Source of the DNA: Calendula officinalis | Lineage: Eukaryota > Streptophyta > Magnoliopsida > Asterales > Asteraceae | NCBI GenBank assembly: GCA_963853835.1 | Contig: OY970832.1 | Span: 25,662,208-25,726,207, forward strand | Length of the DNA: 64,000 nt | Reading direction: 5' to 3' | Part shown: piece by piece, positions 23,508 through 36,966 of the stretch | Layout of the letters: the number at the start of each line of letters is the position of its first letter | How positions within the stretch are numbered: the stretch's first letter is position 1 | Notes under the pieces: generated by a model | Database searches by the model: none | The model's input: the letters and a program-made list of their open reading frames with translations, nothing else | What the model was told of the DNA's origin: nothing | Translations under genes and position numbers: made by a program

Positions 23508-26111
23508 TTAAAAAGTTGTATCTTTGTCAATCTCATAGAATTCAATGTTCTTGTATTTCTGAGAAATTATTTCAGCTTGAACCTTTCTCGCTGTGTCTGT
23601 TGCACAACCAACCAGAATCAAAACTGAAGTACCCGCAAATCCCCGAAAAGCCGTCAAATGTGTCGTTTGTTCCACAACAGCGGGCCCCGCTGCAAGAATC
23701 GCCAAAAATACCGACCCTAAAACTGATATCCTACTCAAAACCTGAATCCAAAATAAAGCATTAGCTTTTTAAATATTTTTTTAAGAAAATATATATATCA
23801 TTTTCTTTTTGCATTACCGTTCTGATGAATGCTGCTGTGCTTTTCCCTGGTCTTACAAGAGGAATGGAAGCACCTTGGCGTTTCAACTGTTCGCTGACAT
23901 CATCAGGGTCCAATTGTAGGAAAGTGTAGTAATAATTAAAGAAACCTATCAATAAAATATTCGTCGGGAGATAAAAAGCACCTACAAATTCACAAAAACA
24001 TACTAAATTATACATATAATTTTTTTTTTATCAAGAATCAACACAAAATTTGGTCCAAAAGTCATTCTTACCCCCTGGAGCCAATCCAAGAGCAGCATTT
24101 TTTAGCACGTTTAAACCAGTAAATCGTGCTAGAGTTGCTGGAAGAGCTAATGATGACGTGGAAAATATAATCGGCATCACTCCCGAACTGTTAACCTGAC
24201 AAAATTTTCCTCAAAATTTTTAATAAATCATTAGTTAAAGGGTCAATTATGTTTTAATCCTCAAACTTTCACTGATCTGGCGTGTTTTAAGTTTTAACCA
24301 TTAAACTTTCTTTGGCAATGGATTTATCCTAAACTTTTGTTAACTTGTTAAAAAACCACCAAATATGTGAAAGTTGAAGGGCTAAAACATAATTAAGCCA
24401 TAGTTAAAAAAGGACTAATCAACCATGAGGGGAAAAAAACACAAACCTTAAAAGGCAAATACGCAGATTTCTGAAGACCACCGGATTTACTAGAATATCT
24501 CGAAGCATAATTAATAGGAATTTTCCTTTCAGCTTCCTGAAACAATCCAACAACTACTTCATTCCCAAATAAGTAAATATTATATCAAAGGGTAAATATG
24601 TAATTTTACCTGAACATAGACGATGCTAAGAACTAAGAGGAAGAACGAGAAAATAATGGCAATTAAACCCGTGTAATTACCATCCTGAAAAGCTTCAGCA
24701 ACTGTCCTACCAAATGATGCTGGCAAATACGAGATAATACTTGTGAAGATCAAAAGTGAAGTACCATTACCCAGTTTTAAATCCGTTATTTTTTCTCCAA
24801 TAAATGTTGTTAAAACTGATCCCAATGTCAATAAAATAACAGAAGAAACAACCCATTGACTGCTGAAATCATCCACATATGGACGAAGAAATAGTGCTTG
24901 ACCAATCGCCTGTTTAATTGAAAAAAGTCAAAGTTTAGAGTACAAGTTGATAAAACACAAGTTTGACCATGAAAATTCAAAATTACTGTGACCTGAACAA
25001 GAGCAAATCCAACAGAAGCGTAACGAGTATATTGGAGAATTTTTTTTCTGCCAGCTTCACCTTCTCGTTTTTGTAATTCTTGTAATTTTGGATAGATTTG
25101 TGTAAGAAGTTGGAAAACAATTGAAGCGTTAATAAACGGTACGATACCAAGAGAACAAATCCCCAATCGACCGATTCCGCCACCAGAAAACGTGTCTAAA
25201 GTTGTTAAAATGCTATTTCCATCCAAATTTCCAACAAATGCTTCGCGATTTACACCGCCAAGTGGTATGTATATTCCCAAACGAGATAATGCTAAGAACC
25301 CTAAAAGTTTTAGGAATTTTCCTGGTAATGGCCCTTTGAAAAAATCGCCAAAATCGATTGATGTGTCTTCTATTGCAGCTGTTGATCATAACAGAAATTT
25401 CTATATTATAATGCAGATATTCAATTGGGTTTTTAAAGATAAATGTATGAATTGTCAACTGTTCTTGAAGAAATGCAAAAAGCAGGTTAATTAATTTATG
25501 CAAGAACAATGGTTTGGAAACTTAATTATTTGCAGGAAAAGTTGATAAATAAGATTAAACCTGCAACTCCTTTAGGTGAGGAAGATTTATCATTTCTTGT
25601 ACTTGAACTTGAGTTACTCTCAAATGTCCCTGAAAACAACCCTAAAACATTTTCCCAAGCAGAATTCAGGCCTGATAATTTACCTGAATCGATACCTAGC
25701 GGATCAAAATTACAGCTCTCACAACTGAAAAAAAAAATTAAAAAAAGAAAATCATAATAAACAGCAACAAATTCGATACAAAATCGAATTTTTCAGAAAG
25801 ACCATGTTTCAATTAGTTTGTAATCATAACCAGAAACACCTAAATTCTCAACAAAACTGAATTTCTAAAAACACCCATTTGCAAGAACACATTGAGATTC
25901 AAAACAATATCTGGAAGATAAAATAGCAATACCTGGTGGATGAGGATAATGATAAGAGAGTGTTGCGTTTTCCGTTGACAGAAAGTGTCGCTCTGCAAAT
26001 TGATGAATTGTTTCGAAGATTTCTAGAATTATGAATTGGAGTACGAAATTGAGTTGGTAATTTGCAAGAAAGAGACCATGATGATGTAATTTCTCTTCCG
26101 GTTATCAACAT
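23508..26111 (-). CDS. SCY1: Chloroplast SecY translocase subunit (8 exons, 546 aa)
   Basis: cpSecY is the channel of the thylakoid Sec translocase. Minus-strand exons: 26111-25933, 25724-25561, 25378-24993, 24909-24610, 24536-24447, 24195-24072, 23981-23818, 23741-23508, with consistent phases and GT/AG introns, giving 546 aa, close to Arabidopsis SCY1 (about 550). The first exon is Ser/Thr/Arg-rich with almost no acidic residues, as expected of a transit peptide. Exon 3 carries ALSRLGIYIPLGGVNREAF and the plug-region motif DTFSGGGIGRLGICSLGIVP, then QKREGEAGRKKILQYTRYAS. Further helices include LKLGNGTSLLIFTSIISYLP. The cytosolic loop LDPDDVSEQLKRQGASIPLV and the ending AEIISQKYKNIEFYEID are typical. 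I chose SCY1 over the inner-envelope paralogue SCY2 because these motifs are so conserved; the paralogue call is less certain than the family. Intron 5 carries a MITE. Confidence 0.93.
24240..24399. mobile_element. MULE-type MITE in SCY1 intron 5 (160 bp)
   Basis: Ends are GGGTCAATTATGTTTTAATC and, inverted, GGCTTAATTATGTTTTAGCC, continuing inward with CTTCAACTTTCAC-like sequence. Flanking 9-mers ttagttaaa (24231-24239) and atagttaaa (24400-24408) match at 8 of 9 positions, as for a Mutator-type duplication. It lies well inside the intron and should not disturb splicing. Confidence 0.8.
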
Positions 26112-26436
26112 TATCTCCTTTTGAACGTTTGCTGGTTGGGGTTTGCGGTGGAATTACATTTATTTCATACCAAGAGAATATTGAGGGTGAATTGTCAAAA
26201 AGGGAAACTTTGGGGTCTTTTAGTAAACTAGTTTCAAGAAATGCAATTGTATTATTTTTATTTAATTTAATTGGTAAATTATGTTTATCCATGGTTCGCA
26301 ACGAAAAAGAAAAATGCTTTTTGCGGTAAAATTGTTCAAACTTACGTGCTGTTTAATAAGAGACAGATGTAACGGTAAATCTGAATCATTCAGACATCTT
26401 TATTATTCTGATATTAATCATTCAGTTATTACCAAA
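26112..26436. promoter_or_regulatory. Upstream region of SCY1, cut by a retrotransposon LTR
   Basis: The SCY1 start codon is at 26111 and the LTR of a large gypsy element begins at 26437, so at most about 325 bases of native promoter remain next to the gene. No clear TATA box or motif could be assigned. Confidence 0.4.
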
Positions 26437-27062
26437 TGTTGAAACTTGATTCTTCGAGGACGGAAGGCGTACCTTTCCGTTGGATACGTCAGATCCTGAA
26501 ACAAACAACAACCCTAGTCAGAGGCCTTCCGGGATTTGCTCCCAAAAGACACCCTGATGCCTAAGTAAGAAAACGATACGATGGGTAGGCTAAGTCAACG
26601 ATATGTAATTGAAAGGAAGCGTATTCAATATCTTTGGTGGTTATTAAATGCAGTAATTTAATTCGTAGTGTAGTAAATGTGGGTCGGAATTGGATACCTG
26701 TTGTGATTGCTAAGTGCCCCATTTATAGCTAATTAAATGGGCGGGATATGCAACAAGAGGGATGAGCGGGATAACTAGGTACGCAGTATTATCCGCTCTG
26801 TCCGTTTGTCCATCGGTCATTAGGCAAAGGCCCAACCTTTTGGTCCGGAGGGTAAAGCACCGATCCTCCGTCAGGGCGCTTCCTGCGCGCCGCCCGCATT
26901 TAATGTTCATGTGGTTTCGCGCCACCTTTCATTTAAATCCGGGTACGCAATCAGACTCCTTGGGAACTGGTTGAGTCGGTCTGGATTGTCGTCTTCCATC
27001 TTCCTGCGCCTTATCCTTCCATTCGTGCATGTTCGCTTCGTTATACGTAGTATAGTTCATCA
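26437..27062 (-). mobile_element. 3' LTR of the Tat-type element (626 bp)
   Basis: On the plus strand it runs from TGTTGAAACTTG to AGTTCATCA and is nearly identical to 46837-47462 and 49047-49670. On the minus strand it is preceded by a polypurine tract (AAGGGGACT, about 27063-27071), as expected for a 3' LTR. Young-looking copies on both sides indicate a fairly recent family. Confidence 0.85.
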
Positions 27063-28529
27063 AGTCCCCTTAGTTAGAATTAACTTTCGCGTAGTAAGTT
27101 AGTTTTAACTGTTGCTTTTACCTTACCCGTCACTTAGAGCGTCTGAAAATATTACCGTTAGATCACCATGTTACCGTTGCTTTGTGCGGGAGTTTTCTTT
27201 TTCTGACCGTTAAATGTTATTTAAATATCCGATTTTCACTCCCTTTGGCCTTCCCTTCCTCATATATATTCACGCGCATCCCCTTCTTCCATTGTCACTT
27301 TCTTCGCTTTGATTTTAAACTTTCTCCCTGCGCCCTTGATTTTCTTATCTTCTATTTCCTCTTGATCTTCCCCCTATCTTTCCTTACTAATAACAATTAT
27401 GAGGAAAGATAAATCATCCAAAGACAAAACCGATAAACCCTCAAAGGAGGTGAAGGCTGCTCTGAACATATATTCAACCTTTTCCGCCACTGATCTTCAC
27501 CGGATTACCACCGAGTATTACATCGATCAACGGTACAAGCTTTTGCAGCCGAAGGAGGCCGATACCATACTTTCTGCTCCGGCCGGTTATGAACCTATTT
27601 ATTTTCAATTCCTTCTTGGAGGGTTACGATTCCCGATTGATCCTTTCATCCTTGCCGTTTTACAGAACTTTGGTTTACACATCGCTCAGCTTGCTCCAAA
27701 CTCTCTTCGCAAGGTGATTGGCTTTATTATGCTCTGTCGATCCCTTGGTATTCCTCTTTCTGTCCCATTATTCCGTTTTTTCTATACCGTCACTGGTCGT
27801 GGTGATTGGGTTGTGTTTGCCCATCGCCCGGGACAACATGATTGCATCACTGGTCTTCGGGACTCTATTCACGGATGGAAGTACAACTTTTTTTATATTG
27901 ATCGTGCCGCCTTTAACAATGTGGAGCTTCCTTGGGGCAAGGCATCAGGAAGGGGTTCTGATCCCGTACCCGAATTGACTCCGGAGGAGCGTACATATGC
28001 AGACAAAATCTCTACTATTATTGTTGAGTGGGAGGATCCTGACGAAGCTTTCTTGGGTATGGCTGATCTTAGCCCTTACTATCTTCAGCGTGATGTAAGA
28101 CCTTTCTGGAAGGTTGATGATCGAAACATTTCGCTACTGGAGCGTTTGCGGATGAAAAAAGGAAATCCACCGGAGGGTAGCATAGTTGTGGAAGAGGGAG
28201 AAATTGTGCCGTTCCTTCCTCCGGTGGAGGAAGACCAGAGCTCGGAAGCCACAATTGATCTTTCTAAGACTGACAGTGAGGGTATCCCTCGTACCGGAGA
28301 CATCCCAGTTACCGGTCCCGAGTTCCGCGTGGAGGATACCATGATTCCAGATTCGCAGGCAGAGCTCCAGAGGACTCTGAAGACTCGTTATGTTCGTAAT
28401 ATTGCTTCTTCAGAGCGTGGTGGTGTGAGTAGAGTACGTAAGACCCGCGAAGAAGCTGAAACTTCACCACTCAGGCGACGCCGAGTCGATCCCGAAGGTA
28501 TTTACTCCGCTTCATTGCTTTTATTTTTC

Positions 28530-28643
<114 letters not shown>

Positions 28644-28725
28644 TAAGCTTACTTCTTTTTACGGCAGGTTTATCTGAATGTGTAGTAGTATCCGACGTTC
28701 CTGCAACCATTTCCCCTGTTATCAG

Positions 28726-31700
28726 TGAAGGGTTTCATTAGATACTAATTGACCACTTGGGTCAACCTCCTAGATTACTTGGTTCGAACCATACTGACCA
28801 AGAACATGAACTTGTTCTTGACCGGTTAGACCATCTAGCTAATTTAATCCCTAATGCGGAACTGAGATTAAACTTAATCCTTAAACCCTAAAGGATTGGG
28901 ATCTTGGAAATCTAGATTAGATTAACGTAAAGAAACCTTGTACGAAAAACCCGAACACACACACACACACACTTGTGTGTGTTCGTCGACCAACACCAAG
29001 AACCCTAGGGTTCTTGGTCGAATTCGTCCAAGAGGGAGAAGGGAGAAAAGGGTTTTCTCAAAACATACCTCGTTGTTTGCTTAAGATAGATCCACGGATG
29101 ATGAACAAATCGAACGATCTTCTAGTTGATCTAAGTAATGATCTTCGAATCTTCAAGACTTGAAGAATACGAAGAACGAACGAAGAACACGAAGAACACA
29201 AGGCTTGTGTTCTTGTGTGTGTGTTTCGGCCGAATGGGGTACAAGGGGAGGGCTAGGGTTTCGTGTAAGGTGATCAAAGGAATAAGGGAACCCCATGCCT
29301 TCTATTTATAATAGAAGGACTTTCACTTAGGGCCCTTCTAGTTTAATTAATATTAATCTCTTAATTAAACTTATCTTTTACACATTAAACCCTTATAGTT
29401 TTACTAGTTATTATTATCCCACTTAATTATTAAATGTCTAGTATTATACACTTATATATATTTCGTGTATATTACATATACAAAATATATACTTGCATTT
29501 AATACTTTTAATAATTAATTAGACAATAATATTATCCAAACACTATATGATTTAATAGCTTTAAATCATATTATGGATAATCTATAATTAACACATTGTA
29601 TATTTACTCAACTAGTAAATGTACAAATACTTGTATTAATTAGTTAGTTAAACTAATCTAGTAATAAGTCAAACTTGACTTAATACTTAACTTGATTCAT
29701 AATGACTATTATGAATCACTCCTCTTCGTAGTATCATTGCTTATCTTGCTCGTATTACATGCACTCACCGGTGTGATCCTTAAGTGTTTCGTAGGCATGG
29801 ATGTATCATCATAGGTTGACTAACTGTGCACATAAATCCTTCAGACTCCCACTTGTGCAAGTTTGTAACCTTTGTCTTAATGATACGAGCTACAGTGGCC
29901 TTCTAGATGGGCATGTAGGTAACCAACCCCATAAAAACATCTTACGTAACCCAGGTATAGTTTCTTGAAAAACTCTTTAATAGCGTCTCCTAGTAAAGAA
30001 CACTCTGTCTTTACTTCTTGGGGAACTATGTTAGGTTTATCCCTTGCAGCACGATATTTGTGATAATGAATACGAGCATGGTAGAAATTATCAACTCCTG
30101 TATTCAAAATCATTTAATGACTTCTTGATTCAAACTGTTGTGATAAACGACAAAGAACAAATCAGTTCGTTTGGGCATGACCATGCACTTTCCAGTTATC
30201 TCATCATGTCAAAGGACCCATAAATATCTCTCCTAAAAAGGAGGTGCAATTACCATCTTGTTATATTTCGATCTGAAATACAAATTCCTCTGTACCCAGT
30301 AAAGCCTCGTATGACAACCATATTTCAGAGTTGTCTAAGACGAACCAAAGCTTATTAGTCAATGTATCCCAAACCAAATACCTCAGGCTTAAGGACAATC
30401 CTAGTGAATAATACTTTTGAACTTTTCAACCACGAAGTATTATCACGGTGGTCAATCCAATATTCGTCGAGCTCCAACAGAATATCACCGATATTTGGTC
30501 TACACAAAACTTGTGTAGCTATCTTCGAAGAACTTCGAATCTACCACCAAATACTGCGATGACGTTAACGTCCCATCGAGGTTCCCACCAAGACGAGTAG
30601 TCACGGATTTATACCTTTTTAAATAGATAGACTTTTATTCATGGATATTGTAAAACATACAAATTCTGAATAATAATGATACTAACTCATGTATTATTCC
30701 TCACTGGACATAGATACTGAATTATTACTGGATCATTACTTATTCTATGCGTTTGCGTTGATTACTTCAACAACTCTTAATTGTAACTTTTATCACTAAT
30801 TACAATTAGTCATTTCTATTAAACTAAAGACATAAGACGAGTATTCAAGAATACTATTACTTTTGTCTTTGCTAGATATTGTTCATGCAACGTTCTAGAA
30901 CATATTCTAGTCTTGCCTTTCTATATGATTCGGTAAACGTAGGAGGATTGGAAAATAACTCCTTAGTTTCTTGAATATATAAAAACTTGTCTTGTAGCTA
31001 AATCTCTTTTAGCTACTTGATTTGTAGATATTCTTACTAGTTAAAAAATTTTCTTAAATGATTTAACTTGTTCACTGGAATGTGAACATCCTATTAGATA
31101 TGCAATAATTAATCACAAGACTTGTGACCACGCTATTAGGTTTGCAATGATCTAATTACTGATCATTTATTTCTCTTAACTCTTTGGCTAACGACTTGGT
31201 AAAACCTTGTTGTTAATGTCCTAACTAACTTTATTATATTCATTAGTACCTCTAATGAATATGTTAGTCATAGCTCCCACTAAATTTTATGGAATAAAAT
31301 CATTTTCTTAAACTACTACTTTTGACCTAGTCAAAACTTAAAGTTTAACCCTTTAAGAATTAATCAATCATCAAAGTCATCCTTTGGATTTGCGAATATC
31401 CAACATTCCCGATAAGGGAATCACGACTCTTATTGATTACTATATCTAACAAGTATAACACACTTAAAACGATACTTCCAATTCTTAAGTGCATTAGTAT
31501 CTTTTAAGAATCTTATTAACGCCAAAGTCATTTCTTGGATTTCTCAAATATCCATTATTCCTATTAGGGAATTATGACTTGATTAAATATTGTATTTGTT
31601 ACAAGTATAAAAGACTTGCAACAATACCTTTTAATTCTTAAACACTTTAATATAGTTTGTTCCTTTTAAGAGTTTATTTAATGTCTAAGTCATTTCACTT

Positions 31701-34700
31701 GGATTTTATGAATATCCAATTATTCCTGTTAAGGAACTATGACATCATTAAATACCTTTATTACAAGTATGAAAAAACTTGTAATAATACTCTTTGAAGT
31801 CTACCTTTGATTATATCCAATATAATCATACTATATTAATACTAACACTTTAAAATTTATTATCATAAGTAACCATTACTTAAGATGTTTTAAATAAGTT
31901 CAATGTACTTTGAACTTTATGCTTTTCATAAAATCTCTTAAATACTTTAGAAGAAACTTATAATTTCTAGTATCTAAGTATTGTGCTATTAAGACATTCA
32001 CAACAATCAAACAAGTATAAAAACATGAAATATAAAGTAAATCAAAACTTGACTTACAATCTAGTCATAAAACCTTGACTAGTGTAATCATCACACATGC
32101 ACACAATATAATTCAACCATGGATTCTTATTAAAACCAAATGAGAACTTGTTTTAACATAAAATAAAAATTATCCAACAAAAGAAAAAATTGTTTTACTG
32201 AATCCATAAAATATTGAATTATAAAAACTTGGTGCTTGTGGAATCACCATCTCATGCTGGTCACTATCACTTTCCATCTCCTCCTGCAATAAACGATTGC
32301 AAAAGTTAGATTACTCGTAATGTACTTTACAAGTATCTTAAAAGTGATTAAGAAGTGTGGTTGTGTTACCTGAGGAACTTGCGTTTCCTCTACCACCACT
32401 TGCACCCTTCGGACAATTCTTTTTCCAGTGCCCAGCCTCACCACACTTGAAGCACCGATTCTCGGTCCTCGCTGTGTTAGGCTTAAACTTCTTGACCTTT
32501 TGTTTGACACCTTTACCATTTGGCACTCCTTGGTTAGGATTGGTTTTACCCTTTCCTTTACCACCATGCCCTTTTCTCTTCTTGCCACCACCACTGCCAT
32601 TACCGATCATTAGAACATCCTTAGACTTGGTCCCCTAACTCAATTCAGCCGTCTTGAGCATGGAATGTAGCTCAGCAATGAATTTCTCCATATTATGCAT
32701 ATTGTAGTTGACTACAAAAGGCTTGTAGTCATCAGACAACGAATTGAGTATAGTGTCTGTTGCCATTTGTAACGGTATGGGGTGACCAAGTCTAGCCAAA
32801 TGATACATGTGTCCTTTCATTTTCATGACGTGGGCACTCACCGGCGTTCCTTTGACCATCTTGCAAGAGTTGAAGGCTCGATTGATGTCGAACCTCTCAG
32901 TGCGAGCTTGCTCTTGAAATGAATCCCTAAGTTGCTGGATCATCTCAAATGCAGGCACATCCATAAGTCCTGCTTGTAATTCTGGACTCATGGTTGCAAG
33001 CATCAAACAGTTCACATCGAGCGCATCACTGACATGCTTATCATAAGCTTGCCTTGCTTCAGCTCTAGCATTAGCGTCAGGGACATTAGGTACTGCTCTT
33101 TCCAAGACATACCACTTTCTCTCATGCCTGAGCACAATGCGAGGATTGCACTCCCAGTTGAGAAAGTTTGACCCAGTCAACTTGTCTTTTTCGAGGATTG
33201 AGCGAAGTGAGAGATTGTTGGTACTTGTCGTTGTGGTTGTTACTGCCATCTACAAATCAAACCCAGTTTAATTAGTAATCATCAATAAACATTCTCTAAA
33301 ATATATTATAACCCATAATTAATATTTTAGGCCTAGGATCCATATATCACATTCTCGCCGCAAGGTTTGGGCACTTCCCGACGAGACATGCTGTTTCTGG
33401 TAGGTAACATCCTTACCGATCGTATCAAGACTTGACACGATTCCTAGGGGTCGTAGAATCTTTAGACTTATAACTTAGTACAACTATGTACAATCTAATT
33501 GTACATTTCTAAGTTAGTAATAAAGTCTAGTATGTTTATTCTACTCAAGTACTTTTTGGGCCGGGACTCCCGATTATCACCAAAGTAGATCAGACCATCT
33601 AAGACAGTGCGATGTTCTGCGCCGGGACTCCCGATTATCACAGAACCTTACGCACCCTAACACTCGCAATGATTTGAATCCATATCTAAGGTTCTTTATC
33701 CTTACAATATGAATATCGTTTAACAAGTGAGGTGTTCCATTAGGTGGATAGTACTTAGATCTAAGATTTTCTTGGGTTTGTTTAAGTCTTGAACTAAACT
33801 CAAACCTTATTCCAATCTTAATCCTTGTTTAAAATGCGTGACTTGTGAATTCAAGAATTCAACAAGACATCCCTTTTAAACTTTAAGAACTTTCTTTAAA
33901 ACTCTTAGTTTCAAGAATTTGCGCGTTTTATATGTATACCTAAAACGAGGTGTACAAAACATATCACTAGGTTTTGTGGAAAACCTTATCTAGAATAAAA
34001 CTTACTTGTTTTATCTTTCTTGAAAAACTTAAAACTTATGTTAAACTTTTAATCCTTTTATGATTCATAGACTTGAATCATAAATCTAGTTTAACACACC
34101 TAGTTTTTCATATGTTTAATAATGAAATCAAACATTTGTTTTGACTTACTAGATTTCACCAAAACTTATGTCTTGACGACATATCTATAAACTTTGTGAT
34201 TTTCTTGTGTAGCTCCCATAAGCTCCAACAATCATGATGGAACTTGAGCAAACACAATCACCGGTTCATACTTGGTGAAACTAATAAACTTATTATATAA
34301 AGACTATATATAATAAATCTTAGTTTGTTTAAACCTTTCTTACATTTAACTTGGACTAGTTAAATATAGGTTCTTGTTATTTAACTTTGATCATTAATCT
34401 AGTATCTTACATGACTTGTAACATACTTATATTATACTTGTATAATTATCTAGTTATAATAACTTATAACTTTATACACCTCATAATAATAATATATAAC
34501 TTTGTATATTTCTAGTTTATCATATAATCTCAACTTGTATAATTTCTAGTTATAATGGAATCATAACTTTATACTTTCTAGTTTTAATTATATAATTAAC
34601 TTATACAATTACTGGTTATATTATTATATCTCTAAAGATCAAAATAACATTATTTTTTAATGTTCCATTTAATCTTGTATTTAATTTATATACATATTTA

Positions 34701-36966
34701 TTTTTTTAAAATAAACTTGTAATCATTCTAATAAGAATATTACATATAATTTATATGTATTTTAACTTGAACTAATTAAAATACGTATAAACTACTTTAT
34801 TTATTAAAATTCATTTTATCTTTCTAAATATTTTAAAAACGAAATATAATACATAAATAAATAAATACATCTTGTTAATTTCTTGAACTAGAAATCAACA
34901 CTTCTTTTAATTCTCATTAAATGGTCTAACCCTAATCTTGTTTTTGATCAACCAAAACTAGGGTTTTGACTTTCTTGATCAAATACATTATTTAATTAAA
35001 GATTAATTCTAATCAATCCTATTAAACAATAAACTTTATTTAAATTCTAGGATAGATTATAACCCTAATAGATTTATTTAAACTTTTTAATTTAAACCTT
35101 ATAGACAATAAACTTTGTCTAGATTTTTAGGTTTAAAGAACTAGTCTTTAATAAATCTATTAAGATAATAATTAAACCTATTAAACATAAACTTTTTTAA
35201 TTATCTAGGTTTTAGATTATTAACCTAATTAATTCTTTTTAAAACATTAAACTTAACTAGTTTAAAGTTCTAGGGTTCTAGATTAAATCTAGGGTTTTTT
35301 TTTTCCAAAAACCCTTAAAGTCTAGGAAACTTTTCTACCAATTAAACTAGGCTAGTTTAACAAACTTGGTGTCCAAGCAAACTCTTGATCACGAAATCTT
35401 TAAGAAAAGGAAAGAATCCTTTTTGATCAATTAAACCAAATCTTGGTTTAACATACTTGATCCTAGATTTGGAAGATCATACAATTAAGGAAAGAATCCT
35501 CTTGATCAAGATTTTTGACAATCTTGATCCTAGGGTTCTTATTATTTTCAAAATACTAGGGTTAAGAAAAGAAGCCTTTTTGATCAATTAAACTAAACTA
35601 GTTTAATGTTCTTGATCCTAGGGTTCTTTTTACCCTTACACGAAATTTCTAGGGTTTTTTCTAGAATCCTTTTGACCAATTAAACTTAACTAGTTTAGCA
35701 TGCTTGGTCCTAGGGTTCTTACCCTTTTCGTGTTCTAAGAAGAAGAAGAAGAAAAATTGGAACAAAAAAAACTTTAATAAAATTAAACAAACAAACTTTG
35801 TTAATCTAGTTTAGATCTCTAAACCAACGCTCTGATACCACTGAAGGGTTTCATTAGATACTGATTGACCACTTGGGTCAACCTCCTAGATTACTTGGTT
35901 CGAACCATACTGACCAAGAACATGAACTCGTTCTTGACCGGTTAGACCATCTAGCTAATTTAATCCCTAATGCGGGACTGAGATTAAACTTAATCCTTAA
36001 ACCCTAAAGGATTGGGATCTTGGAAATCTAGATTAGATTAACGTAAAGAAACCTTGTACGAAAAACCCGAACACACACACACACACTTGTGTGTGTTCGT
36101 CGACCAACACCAAGAACCCTAGGGTTCTTGGTCGAATTCGTCCAAGAGGGAGAAGGGAGAAAAGGGTTTTCTCAAAACATACCTTGTTGTTTGCTTAAGA
36201 TAGATCCACTGATGATGAACAAATCGAGTGATCTTCTAGTTGATCTAAGTAATGATCTTCGAATCTTCAAGACTTGAAGAATACGAAGAACGAACGAAGA
36301 ACACGAAGAATACGAAGAACACAAGGCTTGTGTTCTTTTGTGTGTGTTTCGGTCGAATGGGGTACAAGGGGAGGGCTAGGGTTTCGTGTAAGGTGATCAA
36401 GGGTATAAGGGAACCCCATGCCTTCTATTTATAATAGAAGGACTTTCACTTAGGGCCCTTCTAGTTTAATTAATATTAATCTCTTAATTAAACTTATCTT
36501 TTACACATTAAACCCTTATAGTTTTACTAGTTATTATTATCCCACTTAATTATTAAATGTCTAGTATTATACACTTATATATATTTCGTGTATATTACAT
36601 ATACAAAATATATACTTGCATTTAATACTTTTATTAATGAATTAGATAATAATATTATCCAAACACTATATGATTTAATAGCTTTAAATCATATTATGGA
36701 TAATCTATAATTAACACATTGTATATTTACTCAACTAGTAAATGTACAAATACTTGTATTAATTAGTTAGTTAAACTAATCTAGTAATAAGTCAAACTTG
36801 ACTTAATACTTAACTTGATTCATAATGACTATTATGAATCACTCCTCTTCGTAGTATCATTGCTTATCTTGTTCGTATTACATGCACTCACCGGTGTGAC
36901 CCTTAAGTGTTTCGTAGGCATGGATGTATCATCATAGGTTGACTAACTGTGCACATAAATCCTTCA
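28726..36966 (-). mobile_element. TR-GAG type non-autonomous copia element, copy 1 (8.2 kb, TSD ATCAG)
   Basis: LTRs at 28726-29843 and 35842-36966 begin and end TGAAGG...CCTTCA. The target duplication ATCAG is perfect (28721-28725 and 36967-36971). On the minus strand the 5' LTR is followed by the initiator-tRNA-Met primer site TGGTATCAGAGC (35840-35829), a 2.6-kb AT-rich non-coding leader, gag (33249-32338), 2.5 kb of non-coding DNA, and a polypurine tract (AGTGGGAGTC, 29853-29844) before the 3' LTR. No protease, integrase or RT frame exists, so it needs enzymes in trans. This matches the TR-GAG class. The leader holds the 21-base GCCGGGACTCCCGATTATCA plus C repeat at 33560-33580 and 33621-33641. 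Confidence 0.88.
32338..33249 (-). pseudogene. Copia GAG of TR-GAG copy 1, broken by one stop codon
   Basis: Starts MAVTTTTTSTNNLSLRSILE and keeps the UBN2-type gag core (SNFLNWE; LSDDYKPFVVNYNMHNMEKF). The frame ends at TAG 32635-32633, where copy 2 has a Leu codon (TTG). The same frame then continues through a basic Gly/Lys-rich stretch and the zinc knuckle CFKCGEAGHWKKNC to 32338. A single base change therefore separates it from the intact gene in copy 2. GAG forms the virus-like particle that packages element RNA. Confidence 0.9.

Noticed and set aside
25192..25757. Plus-strand frames inside SCY1
   Set aside because: They are the complements of SCY1 exons 2 and 3, which give a continuous SecY protein.
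28975..29163. Short plus-strand frames repeated in TR-GAG LTRs (also 36089, 38236, 43607)
   Set aside because: They recur only because the LTR recurs. They differ by frameshifts between copies and resemble no protein.
29877..30113. Minus-strand frame of 78 codons after TR-GAG gag as a pol remnant
   Set aside because: No protease, integrase or RT motif could be recognised in it or its surroundings.
32357..32638. Leu/Pro-rich plus-strand frames opposite TR-GAG gag (also 39887-40237)
   Set aside because: They are complements of the Lys/Gly-rich gag region; no independent support.
35240..35740. Many 'cctagggtt' words in TR-GAG leaders, looking like plant telomere repeat TTTAGGG
   Set aside because: Spacing is irregular and the words are embedded in 'gatcctagggttct' phrases of a degenerate local repeat. 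No TTTAGGG tandem array exists.
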